Assembly (NCBI RefSeq): GCF_014646655.1
Contig: NZ_BMNR01000005.1
Coordinates: forward strand, 62,001 to 126,000
DNA: 64,000 nucleotides
Direction of reading: 5' to 3'
From: Yeosuana aromativorans
GTDB lineage: Bacteria; Bacteroidota; Bacteroidia; Flavobacteriales; Flavobacteriaceae
Shown: in pieces, positions 34,833-44,025 of the stretch
Layout of the letters: each line of letters opens with the position of its first letter
Position numbering within the stretch: position 1 is the stretch's first letter
Notes under the pieces: generated by a model
The model's input: only the letters and a program-made list of their open reading frames with translations
The model's database searches: none
Told to the model about the DNA's origin: nothing
Made by a program: the position numbers and the translations under genes

Positions 34833-37757
34833 ATGTCTATGCGCTATTTTTTTTATACAATCTCTATTTTATTTTTAGTCAATCCTGTTTTTAGTCAACA
34901 ATCAAAAGACCCGTTGTTGGCTTCTAACCCTGAATTACAGAAAAAATGGGTAGATAGTGTCTACAATACCATGACGCTTAAAGAAAAAATTGGTCAATTA
35001 TACACTATTCAGGTGTTTTCAAATGAAGATGAGGAAACTAAAAAGGCAACTATTGATTTAATAAAAGAATATCATGTTGGTGGCATTATCTATTCAAAAG
35101 GCGGACCGGTAAGGCAAGCCAAGTTGAATAATGAACTGCAAAGTATTTCAAAAGTGCCATTATTGGTTAGCATGGATGCCGAATGGGGCTTGAATATGCG
35201 ATTGGATTCTACCTTTGCTTTTCCTTGGAACATGACATTGGGAGCAATAAAAGATAACAAGCTTATAGAACAAGTTGGTAAACAGATTGGTGAGCATTGC
35301 AAACGTTTGGGTGTGCAATTGAATTTTGCGCCCGTAGTTGATATCAATACTAACCCTAAAAATCCAATCATAGGAAATCGTTCCTTTGGAGAAGACCGCG
35401 ACAATGTTACCGAAAAAGCCTTGGCTTTTATGAAAGGTATGCAAAGTGTAGGTGTATTGGCCAATGCCAAGCATTTCCCTGGACATGGAGATACATCAAC
35501 AGATTCCCATAAAACGTTGCCAACCATTGATTTTGATGAAAAGCGTATTGATTCAGTAGAAATGTATCCATATAAGCGGCTTATTAAAGAAGGACTTTCA
35601 AGTGTTATGGTGGCACATTTAAATGTACCCAGTTTAGAGTCTAGATCTAATTATCCGTCATCATTATCAAATCACATTGTTACTGATATTTTAAAAGATT
35701 CACTGGGATTCAAAGGCCTTGTGATTTCCGATGCATTAAATATGAAAGGTGCAGCAGATTTTGATGAATCAGGAGAGATTGATTTGGCGGCTTTTTTAGC
35801 GGGAAATGATATTCTTCTCATTTCTGAAGATCCACCAATGGGAATCTCTAAAATTACTGATGCTTATTATGAAGGTAAAATATCTGAAGACCGTTTGGCA
35901 CATTCTGTAAAGAAAATCCTGATGGCTAAGTATAAAGTAGGATTGAACCACTACAAACCTGTTGAACTGACCAATTTAGTTTCAGATTTAAACAGAATTA
36001 AAGATGATGCATTGTACGAAGACCTGACGGAAAACGCTTTGACGGTAGTAAAGAACAAATCAGATCTTTTGCCGCTTAGACGATTGGAAACAAAAACCAT
36101 TGCGTATGTAAAAATGGGTGATGATGATGGTTCTGCTTTTTTTGATGAATTAAAGAAATATGCTAAGATCCATGAAGTAAAAGCTGATAAATTAGATGAA
36201 ATGTTGACTCAATTGCAATCCTATAATACGGTTATTATTGGGTTTCACCGCTCCAATGAAACCCCATGGAAATCGTATGAGTTTACAGATCAGGAATTGG
36301 TTTGGCTCTATGAAATTGCCAGAACCCACACGGTTATTCTAGATGCGTTTGTAAAACCGTATGCGCTTTCTGATTTTCATAGTATTGAAAATATTGAAAG
36401 TATTATTGTAAGCTATCAAAACAGTGACATAGCACAGCAAAAATCGGCACAGTTGATTTTTGGTGCCATTCCATCAAAAGGGATACTGCCAGTTTCAGTA
36501 GGGGATTTTTTTAAGGTTGGAGATGGCATACAAAATAATTCATTGAAACGATTAGCTTATACCATTCCGGAACGTGTTGGCATGAGCTCCAAAAAACTTG
36601 AGAAAGTGGACTCTCTGGCCAACTATGCCATTGATCAAAAAATGACTCCGGGCATTCAGCTGTTAATAGCCAGAAAAGGAAAAGTGATTTACAGTAAAAA
36701 CTTTGGTTATCACACCTATGACGATAAAGAAAAGGTAACATCAAATGATGTGTATGATGTCGCCTCGCTGACCAAAATACTGGGAACCCTACCATTGCTT
36801 ATGGAATTGGAAGAGCAGGGCATTGTTTCGCTAGACATCAAACTGTCCAGTTTATTGCCAGAATATAAAAATTCAAACAAAAAAAATATCACACTCAAGC
36901 AAATGCTATCACATTATGCTAGATTGATTCCGTGGATACCATTTTATGTTGCCACTTTAGATTCTGTCACGCATCAACCGAATCCCAAATACTACAGGCA
37001 TGAGTACAGCAGTAAATTTAATATTGAAGTGGCCAAGGATTTGTATTTAAGGAGTGATTATCCAGACACCATGCAGACTATCATTAAAGATAGCAAGCTT
37101 TTGGATCGGCTACATTATAGATATAGTGATTTACCGTATTATATTTTAAAGAAATTTATTGAGAAACATTACGACAAACCTCTGGACGAGCTAGTACAAG
37201 ATCATTTTTATGAATCGTTGGGAGCTAATATGACTATGTATAACCCATATCACAAATTAAGTGGCAAGAATATCATTCCAACTGAAATAGATAATTATTT
37301 CAGGCATCAAGAAGTTCACGGCTATGTGCATGATATGGGCGCAGCCATGCAAAATGGAGTAGGTGGGCACGCTGGAATATTTAGCAATGCCAATGATGTT
37401 GCCAAAATCATGCAAATGTATTTGCAAAAAGGATATTATGGTGGCAAGCGTTATTTTAAGCCTGAAACAATAGACAAGTTTAACACTTGTTATTATTGCA
37501 ATAAAGATAACAGGCGTGGCGTGGGTTTTGATAAACCACAATTGGAAGATGAAGGGCCAACTTGTGGATGTGTATCCATGACAAGTTTTGGACATTCCGG
37601 TTTTACAGGAACCTATGCCTGGGCAGACCCTGATAAAGAAATTGTGTATGTGTTTTTAGCTAATAGAACCTACCCAGATTCATCAAAAAATGAATTGCTT
37701 AAAGAGGATATTAGAACCAAAATTCAACGCTTGATATATGAAGCGATTATTGACTAG
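34833..37757 (+). CDS. GH3 beta-N-acetylglucosaminidase (NagZ-like) fused to a beta-lactamase-type serine hydrolase
   Basis: 974 aa. Signal peptide (about 1-21). GH3 domain (about 30-390) with the NagZ signature KHFPGHGDTSTDSH starting at residue 213 and nucleophile Asp300 in ISDALNM. A C-terminal-type GH3 segment (to about 560) follows. The last third is a class C beta-lactamase/esterase fold with SLTK (Ser645, Lys648), RYSD in the Tyr-x-Asn position and GHSG near the end. Such fusions are known in Bacteroidetes. Likely periplasmic action on peptidoglycan fragments: removal of GlcNAc plus a second hydrolysis. bshA follows 15 bases later. Confidence 0.93.
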   Translation: MSMRYFFYTISILFLVNPVFSQQSKDPLLASNPELQKKWVDSVYNTMTLKEKIGQLYTIQVFSNEDEETKKATIDLIKEYHVGGIIYSKGGPVRQAKLNNELQSISKVPLLVSMDAEWGLNMRLDSTFAFPWNMTLGAIKDNKLIEQVGKQIGEHCKRLGVQLNFAPVVDINTNPKNPIIGNRSFGEDRDNVTEKALAFMKGMQSVGVLANAKHFPGHGDTSTDSHKTLPTIDFDEKRIDSVEMYPYKRLIKEGLSSVMVAHLNVPSLESRSNYPSSLSNHIVTDILKDSLGFKGLVISDALNMKGAADFDESGEIDLAAFLAGNDILLISEDPPMGISKITDAYYEGKISEDRLAHSVKKILMAKYKVGLNHYKPVELTNLVSDLNRIKDDALYEDLTENALTVVKNKSDLLPLRRLETKTIAYVKMGDDDGSAFFDELKKYAKIHEVKADKLDEMLTQLQSYNTVIIGFHRSNETPWKSYEFTDQELVWLYEIARTHTVILDAFVKPYALSDFHSIENIESIIVSYQNSDIAQQKSAQLIFGAIPSKGILPVSVGDFFKVGDGIQNNSLKRLAYTIPERVGMSSKKLEKVDSLANYAIDQKMTPGIQLLIARKGKVIYSKNFGYHTYDDKEKVTSNDVYDVASLTKILGTLPLLMELEEQGIVSLDIKLSSLLPEYKNSNKKNITLKQMLSHYARLIPWIPFYVATLDSVTHQPNPKYYRHEYSSKFNIEVAKDLYLRSDYPDTMQTIIKDSKLLDRLHYRYSDLPYYILKKFIEKHYDKPLDELVQDHFYESLGANMTMYNPYHKLSGKNIIPTEIDNYFRHQEVHGYVHDMGAAMQNGVGGHAGIFSNANDVAKIMQMYLQKGYYGGKRYFKPETIDKFNTCYYCNKDNRRGVGFDKPQLEDEGPTCGCVSMTSFGHSGFTGTYAWADPDKEIVYVFLANRTYPDSSKNELLKEDIRTKIQRLIYEAIID

Positions 37758-37772
37758 AATAAAATTATTACT

Positions 37773-38909
37773 ATGAGAATAGGTATTGTATGCTATCCTA
37801 CGTTTGGCGGAAGTGGCGTTGTGGCAACCGAACTTGGTATTGAACTCTCAAAAAGAGGCCATCAGGTTCATTTCATTACATATAACCAACCGGTTAGATT
37901 GGAACTATTAAGCAATCATGTGCACTATCATGAGGTTACCGTGCCTGAATATCCCCTATTTTTATATCAACCGTATGAATTGGCCTTGTCAAGCAAATTG
38001 GTGGATATGGTAAAACTCCATAAAATTGAGGTTTTACATGTTCATTATGCCATTCCACATGCATACGCTGCGTATATGGCAAAAAAAATGCTGCATGAAG
38101 AAGGCATTGATGTTCCAATAGTCACGACGCTTCACGGAACTGACATTACATTGGTTGGAAGCCATCCTTTTTACAAACCGGCCGTTACCTTTAGTATCAA
38201 TAAATCGGATGCGGTAACTACCGTTTCACAAAGCTTGAAGGAAGACACCCTTCGATTGTTTGATATTACTAATGATATTACGGTTGTTCCTAATTTTATA
38301 GATCTAGACAAGTATAATCACACTTTCAAGGATTGCCAACGCGCCATGATGGCAGATGATAAAGAAAAAATAATCACACACATCAGTAACCTGAGACCCG
38401 TAAAGCGTGTTCAAGATGTCATCAAGGTGTTTTATAATATTCAGAAAGAAATCCCAGCCAAACTCATGTTGGTTGGAGAAGGCCCTGAACGAGAGAATAT
38501 TGAATTGCAATGTAGGAGATTGGGCATTTCCGATAAAGTTATTTTCTTTGGGAAAAGTAATGAAATTGATAAAATATTAAGCTTTAGTGATTTATTTTTA
38601 TTGCCCTCTGAAACAGAGAGTTTTGGATTGGCTGCCCTAGAGGCCATGGCATCAAGTGTTGCGGTTATATCAAGTAATACGGGCGGCATACCAGAGGTCA
38701 ATATTCAAGGTGTTTCGGGGTTTTTAAGTGATGTTGGTGACGTTGATGACATGACAAAAAACGCCCTTTATATTTTAAGCGACCAAAACAGATTGGAAGC
38801 TTTTAAAGCTAGTGCCAGAAAAGAAGCACTAAAGTTTGATCTTCATAAGATTGTACCTCAATATGAAGCTATTTATGAAGACACTTTGGCTAAATGCTTG
38901 ATGGCATAA
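37773..38909 (+). CDS. bshA: N-acetyl-alpha-D-glucosaminyl L-malate synthase BshA
   Basis: 378 aa GT4 glycosyltransferase. The opening GIVCYPTFGGSGVVATELG (3-21) and VPEYPLFLYQPYELALSS are typical of BshA. The GT4 C-terminal domain has GEGPERENIE and the E-x7-E block PSETESFGLAALEAMA. It joins UDP-GlcNAc to L-malate, the first step of bacillithiol synthesis. BshB and BshC are not in the window. It is 15 bases after the GH3 fusion gene, which may be coincidental. Confidence 0.93.
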   Translation: MRIGIVCYPTFGGSGVVATELGIELSKRGHQVHFITYNQPVRLELLSNHVHYHEVTVPEYPLFLYQPYELALSSKLVDMVKLHKIEVLHVHYAIPHAYAAYMAKKMLHEEGIDVPIVTTLHGTDITLVGSHPFYKPAVTFSINKSDAVTTVSQSLKEDTLRLFDITNDITVVPNFIDLDKYNHTFKDCQRAMMADDKEKIITHISNLRPVKRVQDVIKVFYNIQKEIPAKLMLVGEGPERENIELQCRRLGISDKVIFFGKSNEIDKILSFSDLFLLPSETESFGLAALEAMASSVAVISSNTGGIPEVNIQGVSGFLSDVGDVDDMTKNALYILSDQNRLEAFKASARKEALKFDLHKIVPQYEAIYEDTLAKCLMA

Positions 38910-38987
38910 ATAGGTTTGTGGTTTTAATTATTAATTTTTTATGTTGTATATTTAAAATTGTTAACTAACATTTTAAATAAAAACGAT

Positions 38988-39302
38988 ATGAAAAAACCAG
39001 TATTTTATTTAATAATAGTTTTATTATTAAGTGTTTGTCCTAGTACGGCCATGGCTTCCGAAAAAAATCCGATGGCTATGGAAAAGCCAGCAACAGAAAT
39101 CCCTAAAGACATTAAAAATATGATTGATCGCTTAAATGAGATTAAGGATATGGATAAGTCTGATTTAACATCTTCTGAAAAACGAGAACTCAGGCGAGAG
39201 GTAAGAGACATAAAAAAAACAATAAAACGATCTGGTACTCGAGGGATATTTATATCAACAGGTGCCATTATCATTATTTTGTTAGTTCTATTGATAATCT
39301 AA
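38988..39302 (+). CDS. Small membrane protein with signal peptide and C-terminal span
   Basis: 104 aa with the ATG at 38988; a TTG 30 bases upstream would add ten residues but leaves a poorer signal peptide. An exported head (FYLIIVLLLSVCPSTAMAS) is followed by a charged helix (about 40-80, KDMDKSDLTSSEKRELRREV) and a hydrophobic C-terminal span (IFISTGAIIIILLVLLII). This resembles small flavobacterial proteins of unknown function. A terminator palindrome follows immediately. Confidence 0.75.
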   Translation: MKKPVFYLIIVLLLSVCPSTAMASEKNPMAMEKPATEIPKDIKNMIDRLNEIKDMDKSDLTSSEKRELRREVRDIKKTIKRSGTRGIFISTGAIIIILLVLLII

Positions 39303-39316
39303 TAGGTAATGTTCAA

Positions 39317-39354
39317 ACATAAAAAAAGTGCCAAATTTGGCACTTTTTTTATGT
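39317..39354. terminator. Perfect 38-bp palindrome, bidirectional terminator
   Basis: Two 19-base arms meet at 39335/39336 with no mismatch. The core GTGCCAAATTTGGCAC is flanked by seven A on one side and seven T on the other. It lies between a plus-strand gene ending at 39302 and a minus-strand gene ending at 39367, so it can terminate both. Confidence 0.9.
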
Positions 39355-39366
39355 TTATAGATAATT

Positions 39367-39846
39367 TTAGAACTGATATCGAATACCTAAAGCAATATCA
39401 AAAACCGTGTTATCGGTAAAATCGTTATTGCCAAATTCTGGTCTAAAATCCAAAGAAAGCATCAATGGTATATCAAAATTATATTCAATACCAATATCAC
39501 CGGCAGCAAAAATAGATGTGTCACTTACACCGTTTAATTGGTTTTTACCATCAAAAGATGCTATGCCACCACCAGCTCCAACATACCAGTTAAAAGAACC
39601 GTCCAAAGGGAATACCCATTGGTATAATCCAGTGAGTTTATAGGCACTGTAGTCATTGCCATTTCTCCATCCTAAATCAACTTCCAAACGGTTTGCAGTT
39701 CCAAGAGCATGTTGGTATGAAATTTCTGAACCAAAACCATCACTATCTCCTAATCGTAATCCAATGGCATTGTTTGAAATGTCTTGTGCATTTGATACTG
39801 TTGTAAAGCCAATAAACGCTATGGCTATTAAAAATAATTTCTTCAT
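39367..39846 (-). CDS. Small outer-membrane beta-barrel protein
   Basis: 159 aa. Signal peptide (about 1-20, LIAIAFIGFTTVSNA), then eight-strand-type barrel sequence (GLRLGDSDGFGSEISYQH; YVGAGGGIASF; DIGIEYNFDIPLMLSLDFRPEFG) ending in an aromatic residue (GIRYQF), the usual outer-membrane sorting end. It resembles OmpA-barrel/porin-like family members. Ligand or role unknown. It stands alone between two intergenic regions. Confidence 0.85.
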   Translation of the reverse strand: MKKLFLIAIAFIGFTTVSNAQDISNNAIGLRLGDSDGFGSEISYQHALGTANRLEVDLGWRNGNDYSAYKLTGLYQWVFPLDGSFNWYVGAGGGIASFDGKNQLNGVSDTSIFAAGDIGIEYNFDIPLMLSLDFRPEFGNNDFTDNTVFDIALGIRYQF

Positions 39847-39883
39847 AAGTTTGTAGTTTTTGTTTATTTAATATACGGTTCAA

Positions 39884-39910
39884 ATATCAAAAAAGATTTT
39901 TTTTTGATAT
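39884..39910. repeat. Perfect 11-bp inverted repeat upstream of the barrel gene
   Basis: Arms ATATCAAAAAA and TTTTTTGATAT around a 5-base spacer, 38 bases before the barrel gene start on the minus strand. Position suits an operator or a leader hairpin; A/T-rich like the repeat at 9844. Confidence 0.5.
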
Positions 39911-40105
39911 TGTCATGTCATGAAACAAAAATAACGCCAAAATTTTATTAATATTTAATTTTGGTATAGATTTTTGTGCCGAAGTATTAAATATAATCTG
40001 TTAACTCCTGATTTGTAGAAGCCTACTTTTTAAAAACAATATCAAGACTTTATCAAATTTCCTTAAAAAACTATGTGTTTTTTCTTGAAATAGGGTGTTT
40101 CAATT

Positions 40106-40135
40106 TTTGTTTCTCTCAGAATAGATTTACTTTAG
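40106..40135 (+). promoter_or_regulatory. Candidate promoter of aroC
   Basis: TTTG (40106-40109), 18-base spacer, TACTTTAG (40128-40135), one mismatch to the -7 consensus. Transcript start about 10 bases before the ATG at 40153. Confidence 0.5.
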
Positions 40136-40152
40136 CGCAAAATAATTGATTT

Positions 40153-41217
40153 ATGGCTGGAAATTCCTTCGGAAAACTCTTTAATCTTACCACGTTTGGT
40201 GAGTCACATGGTACGGCTTTGGGCGGCATTATTGATGGATGCCCATCAGGCTTGACTTTAGATATTGAAGCAATTCAGAAAGAACTAAACAGAAGAAAAC
40301 CTGGGCAATCAGAGATTGTTACACAGCGTAAGGAACCCGATACCGTTCAGTTTTTATCAGGAATTTTTGAAGGTAAAACAACCGGGACATCCATTGGTTT
40401 TATCATTGAAAACGCCAACCAAAAATCAAAAGACTATTCACACATTAAAGATGTTTATAGGCCCAGTCATGCCGATTACACATATGACCAAAAATATGGT
40501 ATACGGGATTACAGGGGAGGTGGCCGTAGTTCAGCTCGCGAAACCGCTTGTCGCGTTGTGGCTGGAGCCATTGCCAAACAACTTTTAAAAGACGTTAAAA
40601 TACATGCATTTGTCTCATCCGTTGGTGATATTTTTCTGGAAAAGCCTTATCAAGAACTGGATTTCAATTTAATTGAATCCAACATTGTGAGATGTCCAGA
40701 TGAAGCTGTTGCAGAGCGGATGATTAATAGGATCAAGGAAATTCGTAAAGAAGGGGATACCATTGGTGGTACCGTAACCTGTGTCATTCAAAACGTACCA
40801 GCAGGCTTGGGCGAACCGGTTTTCGATAAGTTACACGCCGAGCTAGGCAAAGCCATGCTATCCATAAATGCTGTAAAAGGATTTGAATATGGCAGTGGAT
40901 TTTGTGGTGCCAAAATGAAAGGCAGCGAGCACAATGATATATTTAATGCAGACGGAAGCACTAAAACAAATTTGTCTGGTGGTGTTCAAGGCGGTATTAG
41001 CAATGGCATGGATATTTATTTTCGTGTAGCTTTTAAACCAGTTGCAACCATTATGCAAAACCAAGAAACCATTGATAGCGAAGGACATGTGGTTGAAATG
41101 CACGGTAAAGGTCGTCATGACCCCTGTGTAGTTCCACGTGCTGTGCCAATTGTAGAAGCCATGGCAGCATTGGTCATTGCCGATTACTTGTTGCAGAACA
41201 AGGTCACGAAATTGTAA
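40153..41217 (+). CDS. aroC: Chorismate synthase
   Basis: 354 aa, normal length. Signatures: [20 protein letters not shown] (residues 11-30), [14 protein letters not shown], the [19 protein letters not shown] block and the C-terminal [18 protein letters not shown]. It converts EPSP to chorismate with reduced FMN, the last common step of aromatic synthesis. It stands alone and is followed by a degenerate repeat element. Confidence 0.97.
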   Translation: MAGNSFGKLFNLTTFGESHGTALGGIIDGCPSGLTLDIEAIQKELNRRKPGQSEIVTQRKEPDTVQFLSGIFEGKTTGTSIGFIIENANQKSKDYSHIKDVYRPSHADYTYDQKYGIRDYRGGGRSSARETACRVVAGAIAKQLLKDVKIHAFVSSVGDIFLEKPYQELDFNLIESNIVRCPDEAVAERMINRIKEIRKEGDTIGGTVTCVIQNVPAGLGEPVFDKLHAELGKAMLSINAVKGFEYGSGFCGAKMKGSEHNDIFNADGSTKTNLSGGVQGGISNGMDIYFRVAFKPVATIMQNQETIDSEGHVVEMHGKGRHDPCVVPRAVPIVEAMAALVIADYLLQNKVTKL

Positions 41218-41220
41218 CGT

Positions 41221-41303
41221 TCTTTTTTGTAGCTATTTCCTGCTTTCGGCAGTCGCTTTTTTGTAACCAAAAAGAGCTCCATCAAAGCCTCAATCAGGGC
41301 TAT
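41221..41303. repeat. REP-like intergenic repeat (flavobacterial type), degenerate
   Basis: The text AGCTATTTCCTGC near the left and TCAATCAGGGCTA at the right resemble a palindromic intergenic element I associate with flavobacterial genomes. Inside are two hairpins: CTGC/GCAG (41240-41252) and GCTTTTTT/AAAAAGAGC (41255-41277). Recognition is from memory of the family; a genome-wide copy count would decide. Confidence 0.5.
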
Positions 41304-41327
41304 TAAAATTATACAAAACAACAATCT

Positions 41328-42773
41328 ATGAAAAATCTTGCACTACATTGGAAAATCCTAATCGGTATGATACTCGGTATCATTTGGGCTCTATTGTCAA
41401 GTACTTTAGGGTGGAGTGCCTTTACCATAAACTGGATTGATCCATTTGGTACTATTTTTATTAATCTTTTGAAATTGATAGCTGTTCCGTTAGTGTTGTT
41501 CTCTATTATCAGTGGGGTTGCCAATATAGGTGACCCAGCTAGTTTAGGAAGAATGGGGGGCAAGACCCTGCTCATCTATCTTATTACCACGGTTATGGCC
41601 ATTTCCCTGGGTCTTTTGCTGGTCAATACCATTAAACCGGGTAAATTGATTGACCAACAAAGCAGGATTGATAATAGGATTAGTTATGAAATTTGGGCCA
41701 GTTCCCAAGGTTATCAAATAAAAGATGGCATAAACTATTTGCAAGATCCTGCTTTTTTTGAGCGGGCCCAGGAAATCTCAAAATTATCCCATGCCGAATT
41801 GAAAGAGGCATCGGTCTCAGATAAGTTGGAAAAAGCCAATAAACGCAAGGAAACATCGCCATTACAACCGTTGGTGGATATTGTACCGGATAACTTTTTT
41901 TATTCGCTTTCCAATAATGGATTGATGCTACAAATCATCTTTTTTGCTATATTTTTTGGAGTTTGTTTATTGTTTATTCCAAATGACAAGTCGCAACCTG
42001 TTTTAAACTTAGTAGATGGAATCAATGAAGTGTTTTTAAAAATGGTGGATTTGGTAATGCAAGCAGCACCATTTTTTGTATTTGCTTTATTGGCTGGTGT
42101 GGTAAGCAAAATGGCCGGTGATGATATTGGAAAAGTTATTGAAATATTTAAAGGCTTAAGTTGGTACTCATTAACGGTGCTTATAGGCCTTCTATTAATG
42201 ATCTTCATTGTATATCCAAGTATTTTAAAAGGGTTTGTAAAAAAGATTCCATATACTGGATTTTTTAAGGCCATGAGCCCTGCGCAAACCTTGGCATTTT
42301 CAACTTCCAGTAGTGCAGCTACATTGCCCGTAACTATGGAATGCGTGGAGCAAAACTTAGGTGTTGATAAAAAAGTAAGTAGTTTTGTGTTGCCTATTGG
42401 AGCTACGGTCAATATGGATGGAACCAGTTTATACCAAGCTGTTGCCGTGATTTTTTTAGCACAATTGCACATGATAGATTTAACCTTCGGCCAGCAATTA
42501 ACCATCGTGCTTACTACAACTTTGGCATCAATTGGATCTGCCGCAGTACCTAGCGCGGGATTGGTAATGCTTATCATTGTATTGGATTCTGTGGGATTAA
42601 ATCCTGCTTGGATAGCGATTATTTTTCCTGTTGATAGAATCTTAGATATGTTCAGAACGGTGGTAAATGTAACAGGTGACGCCACGGTATGCTCCATCAT
42701 TGCAGATGGTGAAAACATGTTGGATTACCATGCAGACAAAGATCCAACAGAAACCTTTGATTTAGATTCTTAA
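41328..42773 (+). CDS. Dicarboxylate/amino acid:cation symporter (DAACS/SLC1 family)
   Basis: 481 aa with about eight membrane spans. SLC1 signatures: serine-rich hairpin FSTSSSAATLPVTMECVEQN, the NMDGTSLYQ substrate/sodium motif (NMDGT), second hairpin IGSAAVPSAGLVM, and VDRILDMFRTVVNVTGD for substrate binding. It would import glutamate, aspartate or C4-dicarboxylates with Na+ or H+. An insertion of about 70 residues after the third span (about 105-175) is larger than in many GltP proteins. The sulfurtransferase gene starts two bases after its stop. Confidence 0.94.
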   Translation: MKNLALHWKILIGMILGIIWALLSSTLGWSAFTINWIDPFGTIFINLLKLIAVPLVLFSIISGVANIGDPASLGRMGGKTLLIYLITTVMAISLGLLLVNTIKPGKLIDQQSRIDNRISYEIWASSQGYQIKDGINYLQDPAFFERAQEISKLSHAELKEASVSDKLEKANKRKETSPLQPLVDIVPDNFFYSLSNNGLMLQIIFFAIFFGVCLLFIPNDKSQPVLNLVDGINEVFLKMVDLVMQAAPFFVFALLAGVVSKMAGDDIGKVIEIFKGLSWYSLTVLIGLLLMIFIVYPSILKGFVKKIPYTGFFKAMSPAQTLAFSTSSSAATLPVTMECVEQNLGVDKKVSSFVLPIGATVNMDGTSLYQAVAVIFLAQLHMIDLTFGQQLTIVLTTTLASIGSAAVPSAGLVMLIIVLDSVGLNPAWIAIIFPVDRILDMFRTVVNVTGDATVCSIIADGENMLDYHADKDPTETFDLDS

Positions 42774-42775
42774 AT

Positions 42776-43606
42776 ATGTCAAAATTGATAATTTCCGAAC
42801 CAGTTGTATCTGTGGAATGGCTTCATGCCAATTTAAATGCTGAAAATGTAATCATTTTAGATGCCAGCATCAAAAAGGTTGGTGGTCCTGACGATTCTAA
42901 ATCTGACATTCAAATACCAAACACACGTTTTTTTGATTTAAAAGAAGCGTTCAGTGATACATCTGCACCATTTCCAACAACTTTTCCTTCAGAGGAACAA
43001 TTTACTAAATCGGCTCAAGCTTTGGGAATCAATAAGGATAGTGCTATTGTAGTTTATGATGATAAAGGTATTTATTCAAGTGCAAGAGCATGGTGGTTAT
43101 TTAAAGCTATGGGACACAACAGTGTGGCTGTTTTAGATGGCGGATTGCCCGCATGGATTCAAGCAGGTTATAAAACGGAGTTAAAACAAGAATCACAATT
43201 TAATAAAGGTGATTTCCAAGCGCATTATAAACCTGAACTTATGATGTTTTTTAATGATGTTAAACGAGTTTCAGAAACAAAATCACACATCATTATTGAT
43301 GCGCGTTCTGAAGCCAGATTTAAAAGCTTGGTTCCAGAACCAAGAGCTGGATTGCGAAGTGGAACCATACCAAACTCTGTTAATTTACCGTTTGAGGATT
43401 TATTAGATGATAATGTTCTAAAATCTAGTGACGTTATTGAAGCTAAATTTAAAAAATTAGCCAACAAAGAGACGTCTTTGGTTTTTTCGTGTGGCTCGGG
43501 AATTACAGCTTGTGTTTTGGCTTTGGGAGCTGAAATTTCTGGATATAAAAACATCTCTGTTTATGATGGCTCTTGGACAGAGTGGGGAAGTCTAGTGCCA
43601 GAGTAA
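42776..43606 (+). CDS. Sulfurtransferase (3-mercaptopyruvate/thiosulfate type), two rhodanese domains
   Basis: 276 aa. The N-terminal rhodanese domain is inactive-type; the C-terminal domain has the active loop CGSGIT with Cys239. CGSG(V/I)T is the form seen in 3-mercaptopyruvate sulfurtransferases, while thiosulfate sulfurtransferases usually have CRKGVT, so mercaptopyruvate is the likelier donor. It is two bases after the symporter and probably co-transcribed. Convergent with the DCC-family gene two bases away. Confidence 0.9.
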   Translation: MSKLIISEPVVSVEWLHANLNAENVIILDASIKKVGGPDDSKSDIQIPNTRFFDLKEAFSDTSAPFPTTFPSEEQFTKSAQALGINKDSAIVVYDDKGIYSSARAWWLFKAMGHNSVAVLDGGLPAWIQAGYKTELKQESQFNKGDFQAHYKPELMMFFNDVKRVSETKSHIIIDARSEARFKSLVPEPRAGLRSGTIPNSVNLPFEDLLDDNVLKSSDVIEAKFKKLANKETSLVFSCGSGITACVLALGAEISGYKNISVYDGSWTEWGSLVPE

Positions 43607-43608
43607 CT

Positions 43609-44025
43609 CTAATTCAAAAATTTGCTTTTTAAGTCTGGTGTAGGAATCATACACTGTTCTTTTTTACCAAACCATTTGTACCGGTTTTTGGCGATATAAT
43701 CATATACCCAGTTTCTGATAAAAGCAGGAACAATTAAAAATGCGCTCATCAAACTATTTGGAAACCCTAAATAATACGCTATTTTTAAAGCTGCGGTGGA
43801 TTTATAACTTATACCATCTTCAGAAGTGTACAACAAAATTGAATCAGTTTTTTTTGTATCAATGTGATGGTCTTTTATAAATTGTTTTCCAAATTCACTT
43901 TGTAAAGCGGCAAACATAAAAACATTCTTTTTGTCGTGCTTTATAACATATTGTACCGAGCTGTTGCAAAGATTGCAAACGCCATCAAATAAGATTAGCT
44001 TTTTATGTTTGGGAAGTTCAATCAT
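43609..44025 (-). CDS. DCC family thiol-disulfide oxidoreductase (YuxK-like)
   Basis: 138 aa. The DCC motif FDGVCNLCN (about 13-21) contains a CxxC redox pair in a thioredoxin-like fold; the family's DxxCxxC pattern is intact. The C-terminal part has a hydrophobic segment (YLGFPNSLMSAFLIVPAFIRN). Biological role of the family is poorly defined. Its start overlaps the mutS2 stop by three bases, so it is translationally coupled to it. Confidence 0.87.
   Translation of the reverse strand: MIELPKHKKLILFDGVCNLCNSSVQYVIKHDKKNVFMFAALQSEFGKQFIKDHHIDTKKTDSILLYTSEDGISYKSTAALKIAYYLGFPNSLMSAFLIVPAFIRNWVYDYIAKNRYKWFGKKEQCMIPTPDLKSKFLN

Larger units (their letters stand above)
39847..40152. other. Intergenic region between divergent barrel gene and aroC
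   Basis: 306 bases, very A/T-rich. It holds a perfect 11-bp inverted repeat ATATCAAAAAA / TTTTTTGATAT at 39884-39894 and 39900-39910, and an aroC promoter candidate near its right end. I see no gene or tRNA. Confidence 0.6.

Noticed and set aside
38915-38947. TTTG-N21-TATGTTGT as promoter of the small membrane protein gene
   Set aside because: Two mismatches in the -7 element; too weak to list as a feature.
41900-42718. 272-codon minus-strand frame opposite the symporter gene
   Set aside because: The plus strand encodes complete SLC1 motifs; the antisense frame has no recognisable fold and reflects codon composition.
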